Shown here one piece after another: positions 1 through 6,746 of a stretch of DNA of 14,484 bases. The notes beneath the pieces were generated by a model. That model was not told the origin of the DNA. It saw only the letters and a program-made list of their open reading frames with translations, and searched no databases. A program made the translations under genes and the position numbers. Source of the DNA: Paracoccaceae bacterium (GTDB taxonomy: Bacteria; Pseudomonadota; Alphaproteobacteria; Rhodobacterales; Rhodobacteraceae); NCBI GenBank assembly GCA_015487255.1, contig WFQA01000269.1, positions 1 to 14,484 on the forward strand, given 5' to 3'. Each line of letters starts with the position of its first letter. Within the stretch, counting starts at the first letter, position 1.

Positions 1-1320
1 AAAGCGCTGCGCCCACGGGCTGGCCCCGCCATGGCGCAAATGGCAAAACCCCGCCAGCATGTTTTGGCTCAGCACCCCGTCATGCCTGCCATCTATTCCG
101 TGGCCGCGCAGCACCTTATAGGCAAAGCGGGTATCCCTGGGCAGGTTATCCACCCGTGCATAATGAAACTCATGCGCCAGCACCTCGCGGCCCGGCGCCC
201 ATAAGCCCCCCTCCAGCGCTTGCAGTTTTGTATAGCCCCGCCCCTGCGGGCGGGCATGCATCACCGCATCGCCCATCACCGCGCCGACCATCCGGCGTGT
301 CTCGCCCCGCCATGTCAGGGTTTTGCACAGATACATCAACCCGCCGCATTCGGCATAAACCGGCAGGCCAGTGGCAATCGCGGCCCTGATCTCACCGCGC
401 AGCGTGGCATTGGCCTCCAGCTTTTCCATCTGGGTTTCCGGAAAGCCGCCACCGATCAACAGCCCGTCAACCCTGGGCAGGTGGCTATCCGTGATGGTAT
501 TGAAAAACACCAGCTCCGCCCCGGCGGCCTCAAGCGCCTCCAGATCATCAGCGTAATAAAAGCCAAAAGCGGTATCGCGGGCAATGCCGATGCGGATTTT
601 ACGGCCGCCATGCAGCGGGGGCAGCGGCGCGGCGGGCAATGGTGGCGCGCTGGCGGCAATCGCACGAATGGCGGCAAGATCAACCGAATCGCTGATAACC
701 TCGCCGATTTGGCCTATTTTGCGGGCAAATTCGCCGCTTTCCGCCGGGGTGGTCAGCCCGAGATGGCGCTCGCCGATCTCAAGCGCCTGATGCCGCCCCA
801 CCGCGCCGAGCACCGGAATATCGGTATAGGTTTCAACCGCTGCGCGCAGCTTGCCCTCATGGCGCGGCCCGCCAAGCTTGTTGAGGATCACCCCGGCGAT
901 ATTCACCTTGGGGTCAAACGCCTGATAGCCCACCAGCAGCGGGGCAATGCCCCTTGTCATGCCGACCGTATCGATCACCAGTATCACCGGCGCTTGCAGC
1001 AGCTTGGCCAGGGCGGCATTGCTGTCGCTGCCTTGCACATCCATACCGTCATAAAGCCCTTTATTGGCTTCGATCAGCGCGATATCTCCCTTTGCCCGGC
1101 TGCTGAACAGCGCTTGCAGCTCGGCCTTTGGCATGGTGTTGAAATCAAGGTTATAGCAGGGCTGGCCAGAGGCGGCGCTTAGCCACATCGGGTCGATATA
1201 ATCCGGGCCTTTTTTGAAGCATCGAACATCCTGCGTGGCAGAAAGCGCTTTGGCCAAGCCGGTGGAGAGCACGGTTTTACCCGATGATTTATGCGCCGCC
1301 GCAATAAAAAACCGCGCCAC
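1..1320 (-). CDS. dsrN: DsrN, siroheme a,c-diamide (siroamide) synthase, CobB/CbiA family; C-terminus cut by window edge
   Basis: The minus-strand frame is open for 440 codons from a GTG at 1320 to the window edge. It translates as a CbiA/CobB-type amidotransferase. An N-terminal P-loop (AAHKSSGKT, residues 8-16) opens the ATP-dependent synthetase domain. A class I glutamine amidotransferase-like domain follows, with nucleophile Cys325 in AECGGL and the HEFH motif (His383, His386). CobB/CbiA amidates cobyrinic acid. In dsr operons the homologue DsrN is thought to amidate siroheme to siro(heme)amide for DsrAB, and the cytoplasmic cofactor role is inferred from this context. The GTG lies 4 bp after the stop of the upstream gene and begins the conserved (V/M)ARFFIAAAHKSSGKT segment, which decides the start. 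Family members are roughly 430-470 residues, so only a short tail should be missing. A cobyrinate synthase is the alternative, but no other cobalamin gene is present. Confidence 0.9.
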   Translation of the reverse strand, partial: MARFFIAAAHKSSGKTVLSTGLAKALSATQDVRCFKKGPDYIDPMWLSAASGQPCYNLDFNTMPKAELQALFSSRAKGDIALIEANKGLYDGMDVQGSDSNAALAKLLQAPVILVIDTVGMTRGIAPLLVGYQAFDPKVNIAGVILNKLGGPRHEGKLRAAVETYTDIPVLGAVGRHQALEIGERHLGLTTPAESGEFARKIGQIGEVISDSVDLAAIRAIAASAPPLPAAPLPPLHGGRKIRIGIARDTAFGFYYADDLEALEAAGAELVFFNTITDSHLPRVDGLLIGGGFPETQMEKLEANATLRGEIRAAIATGLPVYAECGGLMYLCKTLTWRGETRRMVGAVMGDAVMHARPQGRGYTKLQALEGGLWAPGREVLAHEFHYARVDNLPRDTRFAYKVLRGHGIDGRHDGVLSQNMLAGFCHLRHGGASPWAQRF

Positions 1321-1324
1321 GGGC

Positions 1325-2335
1325 CTAGGCCCTGAGCGGCAGATAGCCGGTGTCGCGGGCATTCCACATCGCCTCGGCCTGCGCCTGTGCGGCGGCGATA
1401 TCCTCCGCCTTGCCCAGTGATTTCAGCGCAATCGCCAGGGTGCCGGTCACCGAGGCCACCGCATAAGCATTGGCTGAGCGCCCCTGCCAGAGCGCCAGCA
1501 GATCGTCGATATCCATCACCTCGTCGGGCGGCTGATGCCCCTCGGGCAGCAGTTGCGGCCAAATCTCGGATTGCATATCCCCCGCGCCAATGGTGCTGCC
1601 GACCTGGGTGGGCTTGTTGGGCCGGCGCTCAACCTCGCCGCCCTCGCCGCGAAAGACCGAGGCCACCGGCTGGCCCAGAATACTGGCGGCACCAGCGTGG
1701 ATATCCATGAAACCACGATGAAAAATCCCCACCAGCATGGTCGGGGCGGCAAACGGGTTGATCATGCGCGAAAAGCTGTGCACCGGCGAGCGCAGGCCCA
1801 ATAACGGCTTCAGCTCCATCAGCTCCTGTAGCTTGGGCGAAAGCACCGAGAGCGGGGTATAGGCGAAATTGCGCGCCGTGATCTGGGCAGATGCTTCCTC
1901 AAGCGAGGCGGCGATCGGAAAGCCCAGCGCGCGCAGCACATCATCGGTATAGACCCGCCCCGGCGTGTGCTCGGATGCGCCATGCATAAAAACCCTGACC
2001 CCGTTTTGCGCCAGCAGGATGGCAGAGAGCAGAAAATACGGCAATTGCCGCCGCTTGCCCGCATAAGAGGACCAGTCAAGATCCACCTGCGGTATTTCGG
2101 CTGGCAGGTGCAGCACATCGCGGGTGCCAAGGGTGAAACCGGCGATCTCGCTCGGGGCTTCCTCTTTCAGGCGCAGCAGCATCAGAAACGCGCCGATCTG
2201 TGCCGGCTCGGCCTCACCGCGCAGGATCATCGCCATCGCCTCGCGTGCCTCGGCAACGCTCAGCGCGCGCTGTTTGGTTTTGCCACGGCCAAGGATGGCA
2301 ACGAATTTGGCAAACGGGTGTAGGGGCTGTGCCAT
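1325..2335 (-). CDS. TrpD2/YbiB-like protein (anthranilate phosphoribosyltransferase fold, 'glycosyl transferase family protein')
   Basis: This is a 336-residue protein of the nucleoside phosphorylase/phosphoribosyltransferase (TrpD/YbiB) fold. The N-terminal helical domain (about 1-75) has the usual LSxxEAxxAMxxIL pattern (residues 25-38). The glycine-rich PRPP loop of true TrpD (GTGGD) is replaced by YAGKRRQLPY (91-100). The later conserved blocks are MHGASEHTPGR (117-127), KPLLGLRSPVHSFSRMINP (176-194) and RGEGGEVERRPNKP (229-242). These substitutions match the TrpD2/YbiB subgroup, whose E. coli member YbiB binds nucleic acid and is not a tryptophan enzyme. It sits between dsrP (39-bp gap with a hairpin) and dsrN (4-bp gap), so it belongs to the dsr transcript. 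A GGAGG lies 5 nt before the ATG. The family assignment is good, but its role in sulfur oxidation is unknown. It should not be called trpD. Confidence 0.85.
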   Translation of the reverse strand: MAQPLHPFAKFVAILGRGKTKQRALSVAEAREAMAMILRGEAEPAQIGAFLMLLRLKEEAPSEIAGFTLGTRDVLHLPAEIPQVDLDWSSYAGKRRQLPYFLLSAILLAQNGVRVFMHGASEHTPGRVYTDDVLRALGFPIAASLEEASAQITARNFAYTPLSVLSPKLQELMELKPLLGLRSPVHSFSRMINPFAAPTMLVGIFHRGFMDIHAGAASILGQPVASVFRGEGGEVERRPNKPTQVGSTIGAGDMQSEIWPQLLPEGHQPPDEVMDIDDLLALWQGRSANAYAVASVTGTLAIALKSLGKAEDIAAAQAQAEAMWNARDTGYLPLRA

Positions 2336-2340
2336 TGGGG

Positions 2341-2345
2341 CCTCC
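2341..2345 (-). promoter_or_regulatory. Ribosome binding site of the trpD2-like gene
   Basis: GGAGG on the minus strand lies 5 nt upstream of the ATG at 2335. It sits directly after the 7-bp hairpin of the dsrP/trpD2 spacer and supports this start. Confidence 0.7.
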
Positions 2346-2351
2346 GAGATA

Positions 2352-2368
2352 CCGGCCAGATTGGCCGG
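2352..2368 (-). promoter_or_regulatory. Intercistronic hairpin between dsrP and the trpD2-like gene
   Basis: A perfect 7-bp inverted repeat (CCGGCCA / TGGCCGG) with a 3-nt loop fills most of the 39-bp spacer, between the dsrP stop and the GGAGG ribosome binding site. On the mRNA it is followed by TATCTCGGAGG and not by a U-run, so it is unlikely to be an intrinsic terminator. An mRNA processing or stability element, or partial attenuation before trpD2-dsrN, is inferred. Confidence 0.55.
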
Positions 2369-2374
2369 GGCTGT

Positions 2375-3556
2375 TTATTCGGTAGCGTTATCAGGCATGA
2401 TACGCAAGATTTTCATGCCGCCAAGGGCCAGCAGCAATGCCAGCGCCACCCCGCCAATACCAAGGCCAAATTCCAGCATGGTGGGTGTATAGGCATTGAT
2501 CACCCCGTCGCTAAAACTGCTGCTGACCTCAAAACCGGGGAAAATCTCCAGCGGATAGGCCTGCCCGCCGATGATGATCACATAAAGCTGGGCAAAACCG
2601 CCAAGCACGATCATCCCCGCCGCCAGCCCGACCAGCCTGCCGCTCGTTGCCGCTTGCTTTGAAAACAGGATGATCATCGGAATGATGCCACCGATCAGCA
2701 CCTGCCCGCCCCAAAACAGCAGCGTATAAATGCCGCCCTCCAGCAGGATGAAGCGCTCAACCCCGGCATGCTCGGCCACATAGATCGCCGAAAGGTGCTG
2801 CACCGCTGTGAAATAAAGCACCACCGCCACAAATATGCCCAGCAGGCGGGCCTGCCTTGTGCGCAGCGCCACCGGGAATTGCCGGGTGGAAATACCCGTG
2901 GTCATGAACATCACCAGCATGAATACCGCCATGCCAAAGGAAAACGACATGGCAATGAACAAAGGCGCCATGATCGCGGCATCATAGGCTTGCCGCGCCA
3001 CCAGCCAGCCAAAGATCGAGCCGGTGCCGGTGGTTAATGCCAGTCGCCATACAAATGCCAGCATCCCGGCGGATTTTTGCGCGATTTCCGGCACGCCGCG
3101 CGCCATCTGGGTATAGAGATAGAGCGCGACAATGCCGATAAACCCCGAATAAAGCAGGATATTCCAGGCAAAAATCGAGGTGAAATTATAGGTATACATG
3201 GCCATCACCAGCCGGTCCGGCCGCCCGAGATCAAGCACCAGCACCGCCAGCCCGCCGATCAGCAGCGCCACCGCCAACAGGTTGGAAAGCCGGCCAACGG
3301 GTTTGTAATCCTTCTTGCCAAACACCGTGCCGATCGAGGAGATATTCAATGCCCCCGACGCCGCCACAATCAGGAAAATCGCAAATACATGCGGCACCCC
3401 CCAGACGATCTGGTTATTCATGCCGGTAACGATATGGCCGTAATGCTCCACATAAAGCACAATGCCGCCCGCCGCCGCCACAAAGGCACCCAGAATAACC
3501 ACCAAACCCCAGAACCTCGGGGTGAAACGTAGCTCGCGATAACTTGTCCGGTCCAT
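2375..3556 (-). CDS. dsrP: DsrP, NrfD/PsrC-type integral membrane quinone oxidoreductase subunit
   Basis: DsrP is a 393-residue, highly hydrophobic protein with about ten membrane-spanning segments. The first spans residues 15-36 and the last lies near 360-385. The N-terminal YRELRFTPRFW and the loop LDLGRPDRL (about 108-116) are typical of the NrfD/PsrC family. It has no haem or FeS motif, as expected. In DsrMKJOP it is the second membrane anchor and is thought to exchange electrons between menaquinone/ubiquinone and the periplasmic DsrO/DsrJ modules. It starts 9 bp after the dsrO stop with a GGGGGAC ribosome binding region, so translation is likely coupled. HybB/NrfD homologues of other respiratory complexes look alike, but the dsrJ-dsrO-dsrP order fixes the identity. 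Confidence 0.95.
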   Translation of the reverse strand: MDRTSYRELRFTPRFWGLVVILGAFVAAAGGIVLYVEHYGHIVTGMNNQIVWGVPHVFAIFLIVAASGALNISSIGTVFGKKDYKPVGRLSNLLAVALLIGGLAVLVLDLGRPDRLVMAMYTYNFTSIFAWNILLYSGFIGIVALYLYTQMARGVPEIAQKSAGMLAFVWRLALTTGTGSIFGWLVARQAYDAAIMAPLFIAMSFSFGMAVFMLVMFMTTGISTRQFPVALRTRQARLLGIFVAVVLYFTAVQHLSAIYVAEHAGVERFILLEGGIYTLLFWGGQVLIGGIIPMIILFSKQAATSGRLVGLAAGMIVLGGFAQLYVIIIGGQAYPLEIFPGFEVSSSFSDGVINAYTPTMLEFGLGIGGVALALLLALGGMKILRIMPDNATE

Positions 3557-3565
3557 GCTGTCCCC

Positions 3566-4339
3566 CTAGATATTCTGGTAGCGAACGCCGAGATTAAGCC
3601 CCAGATCGGCCCGAAGCTCGACGCTGGCATAGGTGGCAACGGCAATGGCTATTTCTGACTCCGGGTCGTTGAGGTCCCCAAACATCATGGCATTGTTGCC
3701 GGTGGCGGTGCAGGCCTCCACACAGGCGGTGGTGCCATCGCCACGATCGATCTTGTGCACACAAAGCGTGCAGCCCTCCACCGTACCAATACCGCGCGGC
3801 GCGATGCTTTTCTGGTCACTCACCGGGGCAAAAACAAATGAGCGCGCCTTGAACGGGCAGGCCATCATGCAATAGCGGCAGCCGATACAGGTGTGGCGGT
3901 TGACCAGCACAATCCCGTCTTCGCGCTTGAAAGAGGCGCCCGTCGGGCAGACATCCACACAGGGCGGGCTTTCGCAATGCTGGCACATGACCGGCAGCGA
4001 ATTGGTCCGCCCGGTTTCCTTGTCACGCAGGGTGACCTTGCGGATCCATTGCGGGTCGGTCTCCAGCCCGTTATTCTCCCAACCCAGCTCGGCGGAGCAG
4101 GCCGAGACGCAGGCCGAGCAATCCTCCGGGCATTTGGCGGCATCGATCAGCAGGCCCCAGCGCGCGCCGGGCTTCAGCCCGTCGGCCGGCATATCCTCGC
4201 CGGCCGCTGCTTTTTTGCCGCCAAAGGCCATAAGCGTAACACCCGGTGCCAGCGTAACAGTGGCCAGCGCCGCACCGGATTTCAGAATATCGCGCCGCGA
4301 TAGCTCCGCGCCTTTTTCCTTGTGCAGCGGGCTGGTCAT
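3566..4339 (-). CDS. dsrO: DsrO, Tat-exported periplasmic ferredoxin-like subunit with four [4Fe-4S] clusters
   Basis: DsrO is a 257-residue NrfC/PsrB-type iron-sulfur protein. The N-terminus carries a twin-arginine motif (SRRDILK, residues 14-20) followed by a hydrophobic stretch, so it should fold in the cytoplasm and cross by Tat. Sixteen cysteines form four cluster sets: C70/C74/C77/C81, C119/C122/C127/C131, C151/C154/C157/C161 and C190/C193/C206/C210. It is expected to pass electrons between cytochrome DsrJ and membrane protein DsrP on the periplasmic face. Its ATG overlaps the dsrJ stop as ATGA, and the AGGAGG ribosome binding site lies inside the dsrJ 3' end, indicating translational coupling. 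All expected cluster residues are present. Confidence 0.96.
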   Translation of the reverse strand: MTSPLHKEKGAELSRRDILKSGAALATVTLAPGVTLMAFGGKKAAAGEDMPADGLKPGARWGLLIDAAKCPEDCSACVSACSAELGWENNGLETDPQWIRKVTLRDKETGRTNSLPVMCQHCESPPCVDVCPTGASFKREDGIVLVNRHTCIGCRYCMMACPFKARSFVFAPVSDQKSIAPRGIGTVEGCTLCVHKIDRGDGTTACVEACTATGNNAMMFGDLNDPESEIAIAVATYASVELRADLGLNLGVRYQNI

Positions 4340-4803
4340 TGGGGCGCCTCCTGCAGCGCCGCCAAATCTTCCATATAGTCGCGCCAGCCTTCATCATCAG
4401 CGCTATATTGCGGCAGGATCATCGCCACATCCTCTTTGCTCGGCACCGAGGCATGGCAGACAAAACAGCCGATCTCGATCGCCACAAATTGATGGCAGAC
4501 CTGGCAGGAATTATCCGGCGAACCGGCATCAACCGGCATCGGAACCGGCCCCTGATCCGGGCCATTGACCGCATGGCAAACCACACAGCCGACCAGCGAG
4601 GCATCAACATCGCGAATCCCCTCCAGCACCACCAGATCCCGGTCATGGGCCAGCAGGGCGGGGTGGTTGATGCGCCAATATTCATTGCCTTCGGGGTGTG
4701 GCTCCCCCAGCGCTTTGGGGATGCTCGGAAACAGCTCCTGAGCATGGGCGGGCGCGATAGCCAGTGCCAGCACGGCCAGTAGCGATGTCAGCAGGTTTTT
4801 CAT
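4336..4803 (-). CDS. dsrJ: DsrJ, periplasmic triheme cytochrome c of the DsrMKJOP complex
   Basis: DsrJ is a 155-residue protein with an N-terminal signal sequence (MKNLLTSLLAVLALAIAPAHA, cleavage probably after residue 21 in AHA-QE) and three haem c sites: CVVCH (73-77), CQVCH (100-104) and CFVCH (113-117). I chose the ATG at 4803, 2 bp after the dsrL stop, because it begins a proper signal peptide. The frame stays open 24 codons further upstream, but that part only overlaps dsrL. The protein holds exactly six cysteines, all in haem motifs. In Allochromatium DsrJ a further conserved cysteine (Cys46, from memory) is a proposed distal ligand of one haem. In the matching GE-x-C context this protein reads GEPH, with His36 at the cysteine position. 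Met89, His47 and His53 are other possible ligands. Its partners are DsrO (overlapping gene) and DsrP. Confidence 0.95.
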   Translation of the reverse strand: MKNLLTSLLAVLALAIAPAHAQELFPSIPKALGEPHPEGNEYWRINHPALLAHDRDLVVLEGIRDVDASLVGCVVCHAVNGPDQGPVPMPVDAGSPDNSCQVCHQFVAIEIGCFVCHASVPSKEDVAMILPQYSADDEGWRDYMEDLAALQEAPQ

Positions 4804-4805
4804 GC

Positions 4806-6746
4806 TCAGCCCCCCAACCCCATCTGGATATAGCCCGTCGGGCAGACATCGGCGCAGATATGGCAGCCGATGCATTTGCTATAATCGGTTTCCACATAGC
4901 GCCCGATGGTGCGCTCACTTTTCTTCACCCGCGAAACCGCATCCTGCGGGCAATAGATCACGCAGTTGTCGCACTCAAAACACATGCCGCAAGACATGCA
5001 GCGCTCGCCTTCCTTTTGCGCCTGCTCTTCTGAATAAGCGATGATACGCTCTTCGAAATTGCCCAGCACGTCATCACCCTCGATATGCACCTCGTCGCGC
5101 ACCTCGCGGGCAACATAGGGGAAATGGCCCTTGAACAGCTCGGTGTGCTTGACGATCTGACCGTCTGAGCGGTCTTCATAATTGTGCACGGCATAGGCGC
5201 TTTTATCGGTACCACGGGTTTCACCGGGGTGCTCGAAAGGGGCCGGGTCATGGCCGCGCTGGTGCAGCTCTTCCAGCAGGTTGAAGCTGGCAATATCGAT
5301 TTTCGGGCGCTTGGCGATATTGCCGTCATCAAGATAATCCGCAATGGTTTCCGCCGCCACCCGCCCGTGGCCGATGGCGGTGGTCAGCAGGTGGGGTTTC
5401 AATATATCTCCACCGGCGAAGTGCTTGTCTTTACCCTTCACCTTGTAGCCCGGTTCGATGTCGATAAACCCACGGCCGTTATCCAGCCCGTCAATCCCCT
5501 CGAAATCACCAGCCTGACCGATGGCGGCGATGATGATATCGGCCTCCAGCACAAATTCGGTGCCTTCAACCGGCTCGGGGGCATTGCCCTTCATCACGCA
5601 TTCACACATGCGCAACCCGGTGGCCTTGCCCGAGGCATCCTTGATCACCTCAAGCGGCATGACCGAGCCTTTGATCTCCACACCTTCACGCTTGGCATCC
5701 TCGCGCTCGTGCTCGGCGGCGGTCATCTGCTCGACCGGGAAAAGCGAGGTCAGGGTGGCGTGCATGCCTTCGCGGGCGATCACCCCGGCCGCATCCTTGG
5801 CGGTGAAATCGATCACCGTGCCATCGGCATGTTCGGTTTTGGCCACATTGGTCACATGGCCCAGGCGCCGTGCCACCGAGGCGACGTCAATCGAGGTATC
5901 ACCACCGCCAACAACCACAATGCGCTTGGCGGTGCCAACCACCCAGCCTTTGTTGAACGCATCAAGAAACTCGACCCCGTCGATGCAGTTTTCGGTGCCA
6001 TCCCAGCCCGGAATCGGCAGCGGGCGGCCTTTTTGCGCGCCGAGCGCCCAGAAGATGGCGTCATAACCTTCTTCCAGCTCGGCCACGCTGACATCGCTGC
6101 CAACACGGGTGTTAAGGCGCACCTCAACCCCCATATCGATGATCCGGTTGATCTCGGTATCAAGCATGCCGCGCGGGGTGCGGTAGCCCGGAATACCGTA
6201 GCGCATCATGCCGCCAAGCTTGCCGTTGGCCTCAAAAACCGTAACCGCGTGGCCATCCCGCCGCATGAAATATGCCGCCGCCAGCCCGGCCGGGCCGCCG
6301 CCGATCACCGCGATTTTAAAGCCGGTATCAGCGCCTACTTCAGCGAGCTTCACGCCATGCTCATTGGCCCAGTCACCGACATATTGCTCAACCGCGTTGA
6401 TGCCAACGTAATCATCCACCTCGTTGCGGTTGCAGCCGCTTTCACACGGTGCCGGGCAAACCCGCCCCATTGAAGCCGGAAACGGGTTGGCCTCACTCAT
6501 TTTGTGAAAGGCATATTCCTGCCAGGCCTGCCCCTCAACGGGCGGTTTATCCATGCCGCGGGCAATGGCGAGCCAGCCGCGAATATCATGCCCCGAAGGG
6601 CAGGAGCCGGAGCAGGGCGCGGTTTTATGCACATAGGTCGGGCATTTATAGGAGGTGTCCTGCTGGAAGATCTTCTCTTCCAGATCCCAATCGTCAGGGG
6701 TTTCGCCCTCTTCATAGCGCCGGAATGTGTGCTGGTGATCATTCAT
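4806..6746 (-). CDS. dsrL: DsrL, iron-sulfur flavoprotein NAD(P)H:acceptor oxidoreductase partner of DsrAB
   Basis: DsrL is a 646-residue, GltD/NfnB-like cytoplasmic protein. In order it has an N-terminal FeS domain with C35, C45, C49, C97, C101 and C105, an FAD Rossmann motif GGGPAG (149-154), an NAD(P) Rossmann motif GGGDTS (280-285), and a C-terminal ferredoxin domain with C583-C599 and C625/C628/C631/C635. DsrL copurifies with DsrAB in sulfur oxidisers and links sulfite formation to NAD+ reduction. After the second Rossmann strand the sequence is NVAKTEHADG, without the basic YRR-type motif of NADPH-using relatives, so NAD(H) is the likelier cofactor. The ATG overlaps the dsrK stop as ATGA, with GGAGGAAA just upstream inside dsrK. 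Length matches the DsrL of oxidisers (about 650 residues). Confidence 0.96.
   Translation of the reverse strand: MNDHQHTFRRYEEGETPDDWDLEEKIFQQDTSYKCPTYVHKTAPCSGSCPSGHDIRGWLAIARGMDKPPVEGQAWQEYAFHKMSEANPFPASMGRVCPAPCESGCNRNEVDDYVGINAVEQYVGDWANEHGVKLAEVGADTGFKIAVIGGGPAGLAAAYFMRRDGHAVTVFEANGKLGGMMRYGIPGYRTPRGMLDTEINRIIDMGVEVRLNTRVGSDVSVAELEEGYDAIFWALGAQKGRPLPIPGWDGTENCIDGVEFLDAFNKGWVVGTAKRIVVVGGGDTSIDVASVARRLGHVTNVAKTEHADGTVIDFTAKDAAGVIAREGMHATLTSLFPVEQMTAAEHEREDAKREGVEIKGSVMPLEVIKDASGKATGLRMCECVMKGNAPEPVEGTEFVLEADIIIAAIGQAGDFEGIDGLDNGRGFIDIEPGYKVKGKDKHFAGGDILKPHLLTTAIGHGRVAAETIADYLDDGNIAKRPKIDIASFNLLEELHQRGHDPAPFEHPGETRGTDKSAYAVHNYEDRSDGQIVKHTELFKGHFPYVAREVRDEVHIEGDDVLGNFEERIIAYSEEQAQKEGERCMSCGMCFECDNCVIYCPQDAVSRVKKSERTIGRYVETDYSKCIGCHICADVCPTGYIQMGLGG

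Noticed and set aside
220..1182. A 320-codon plus-strand frame at the left edge
   Set aside because: It is antisense to dsrN, whose P-loop, amidotransferase cysteine and HEFH motifs prove the minus-strand frame.
1325..2335. True anthranilate phosphoribosyltransferase (trpD)
   Set aside because: The GTGGD PRPP loop is absent and replaced by YAGKRR, and no tryptophan genes are near.
4806..4880. CIGCH near the DsrL C-terminus as a haem c attachment site
   Set aside because: It is part of a ferredoxin CxxCxxCxxxCP motif in a cytoplasmic protein with no signal peptide.
5184..6473. A 429-codon plus-strand frame antisense to dsrL
   Set aside because: Shadow of dsrL; no domain, no operon context.
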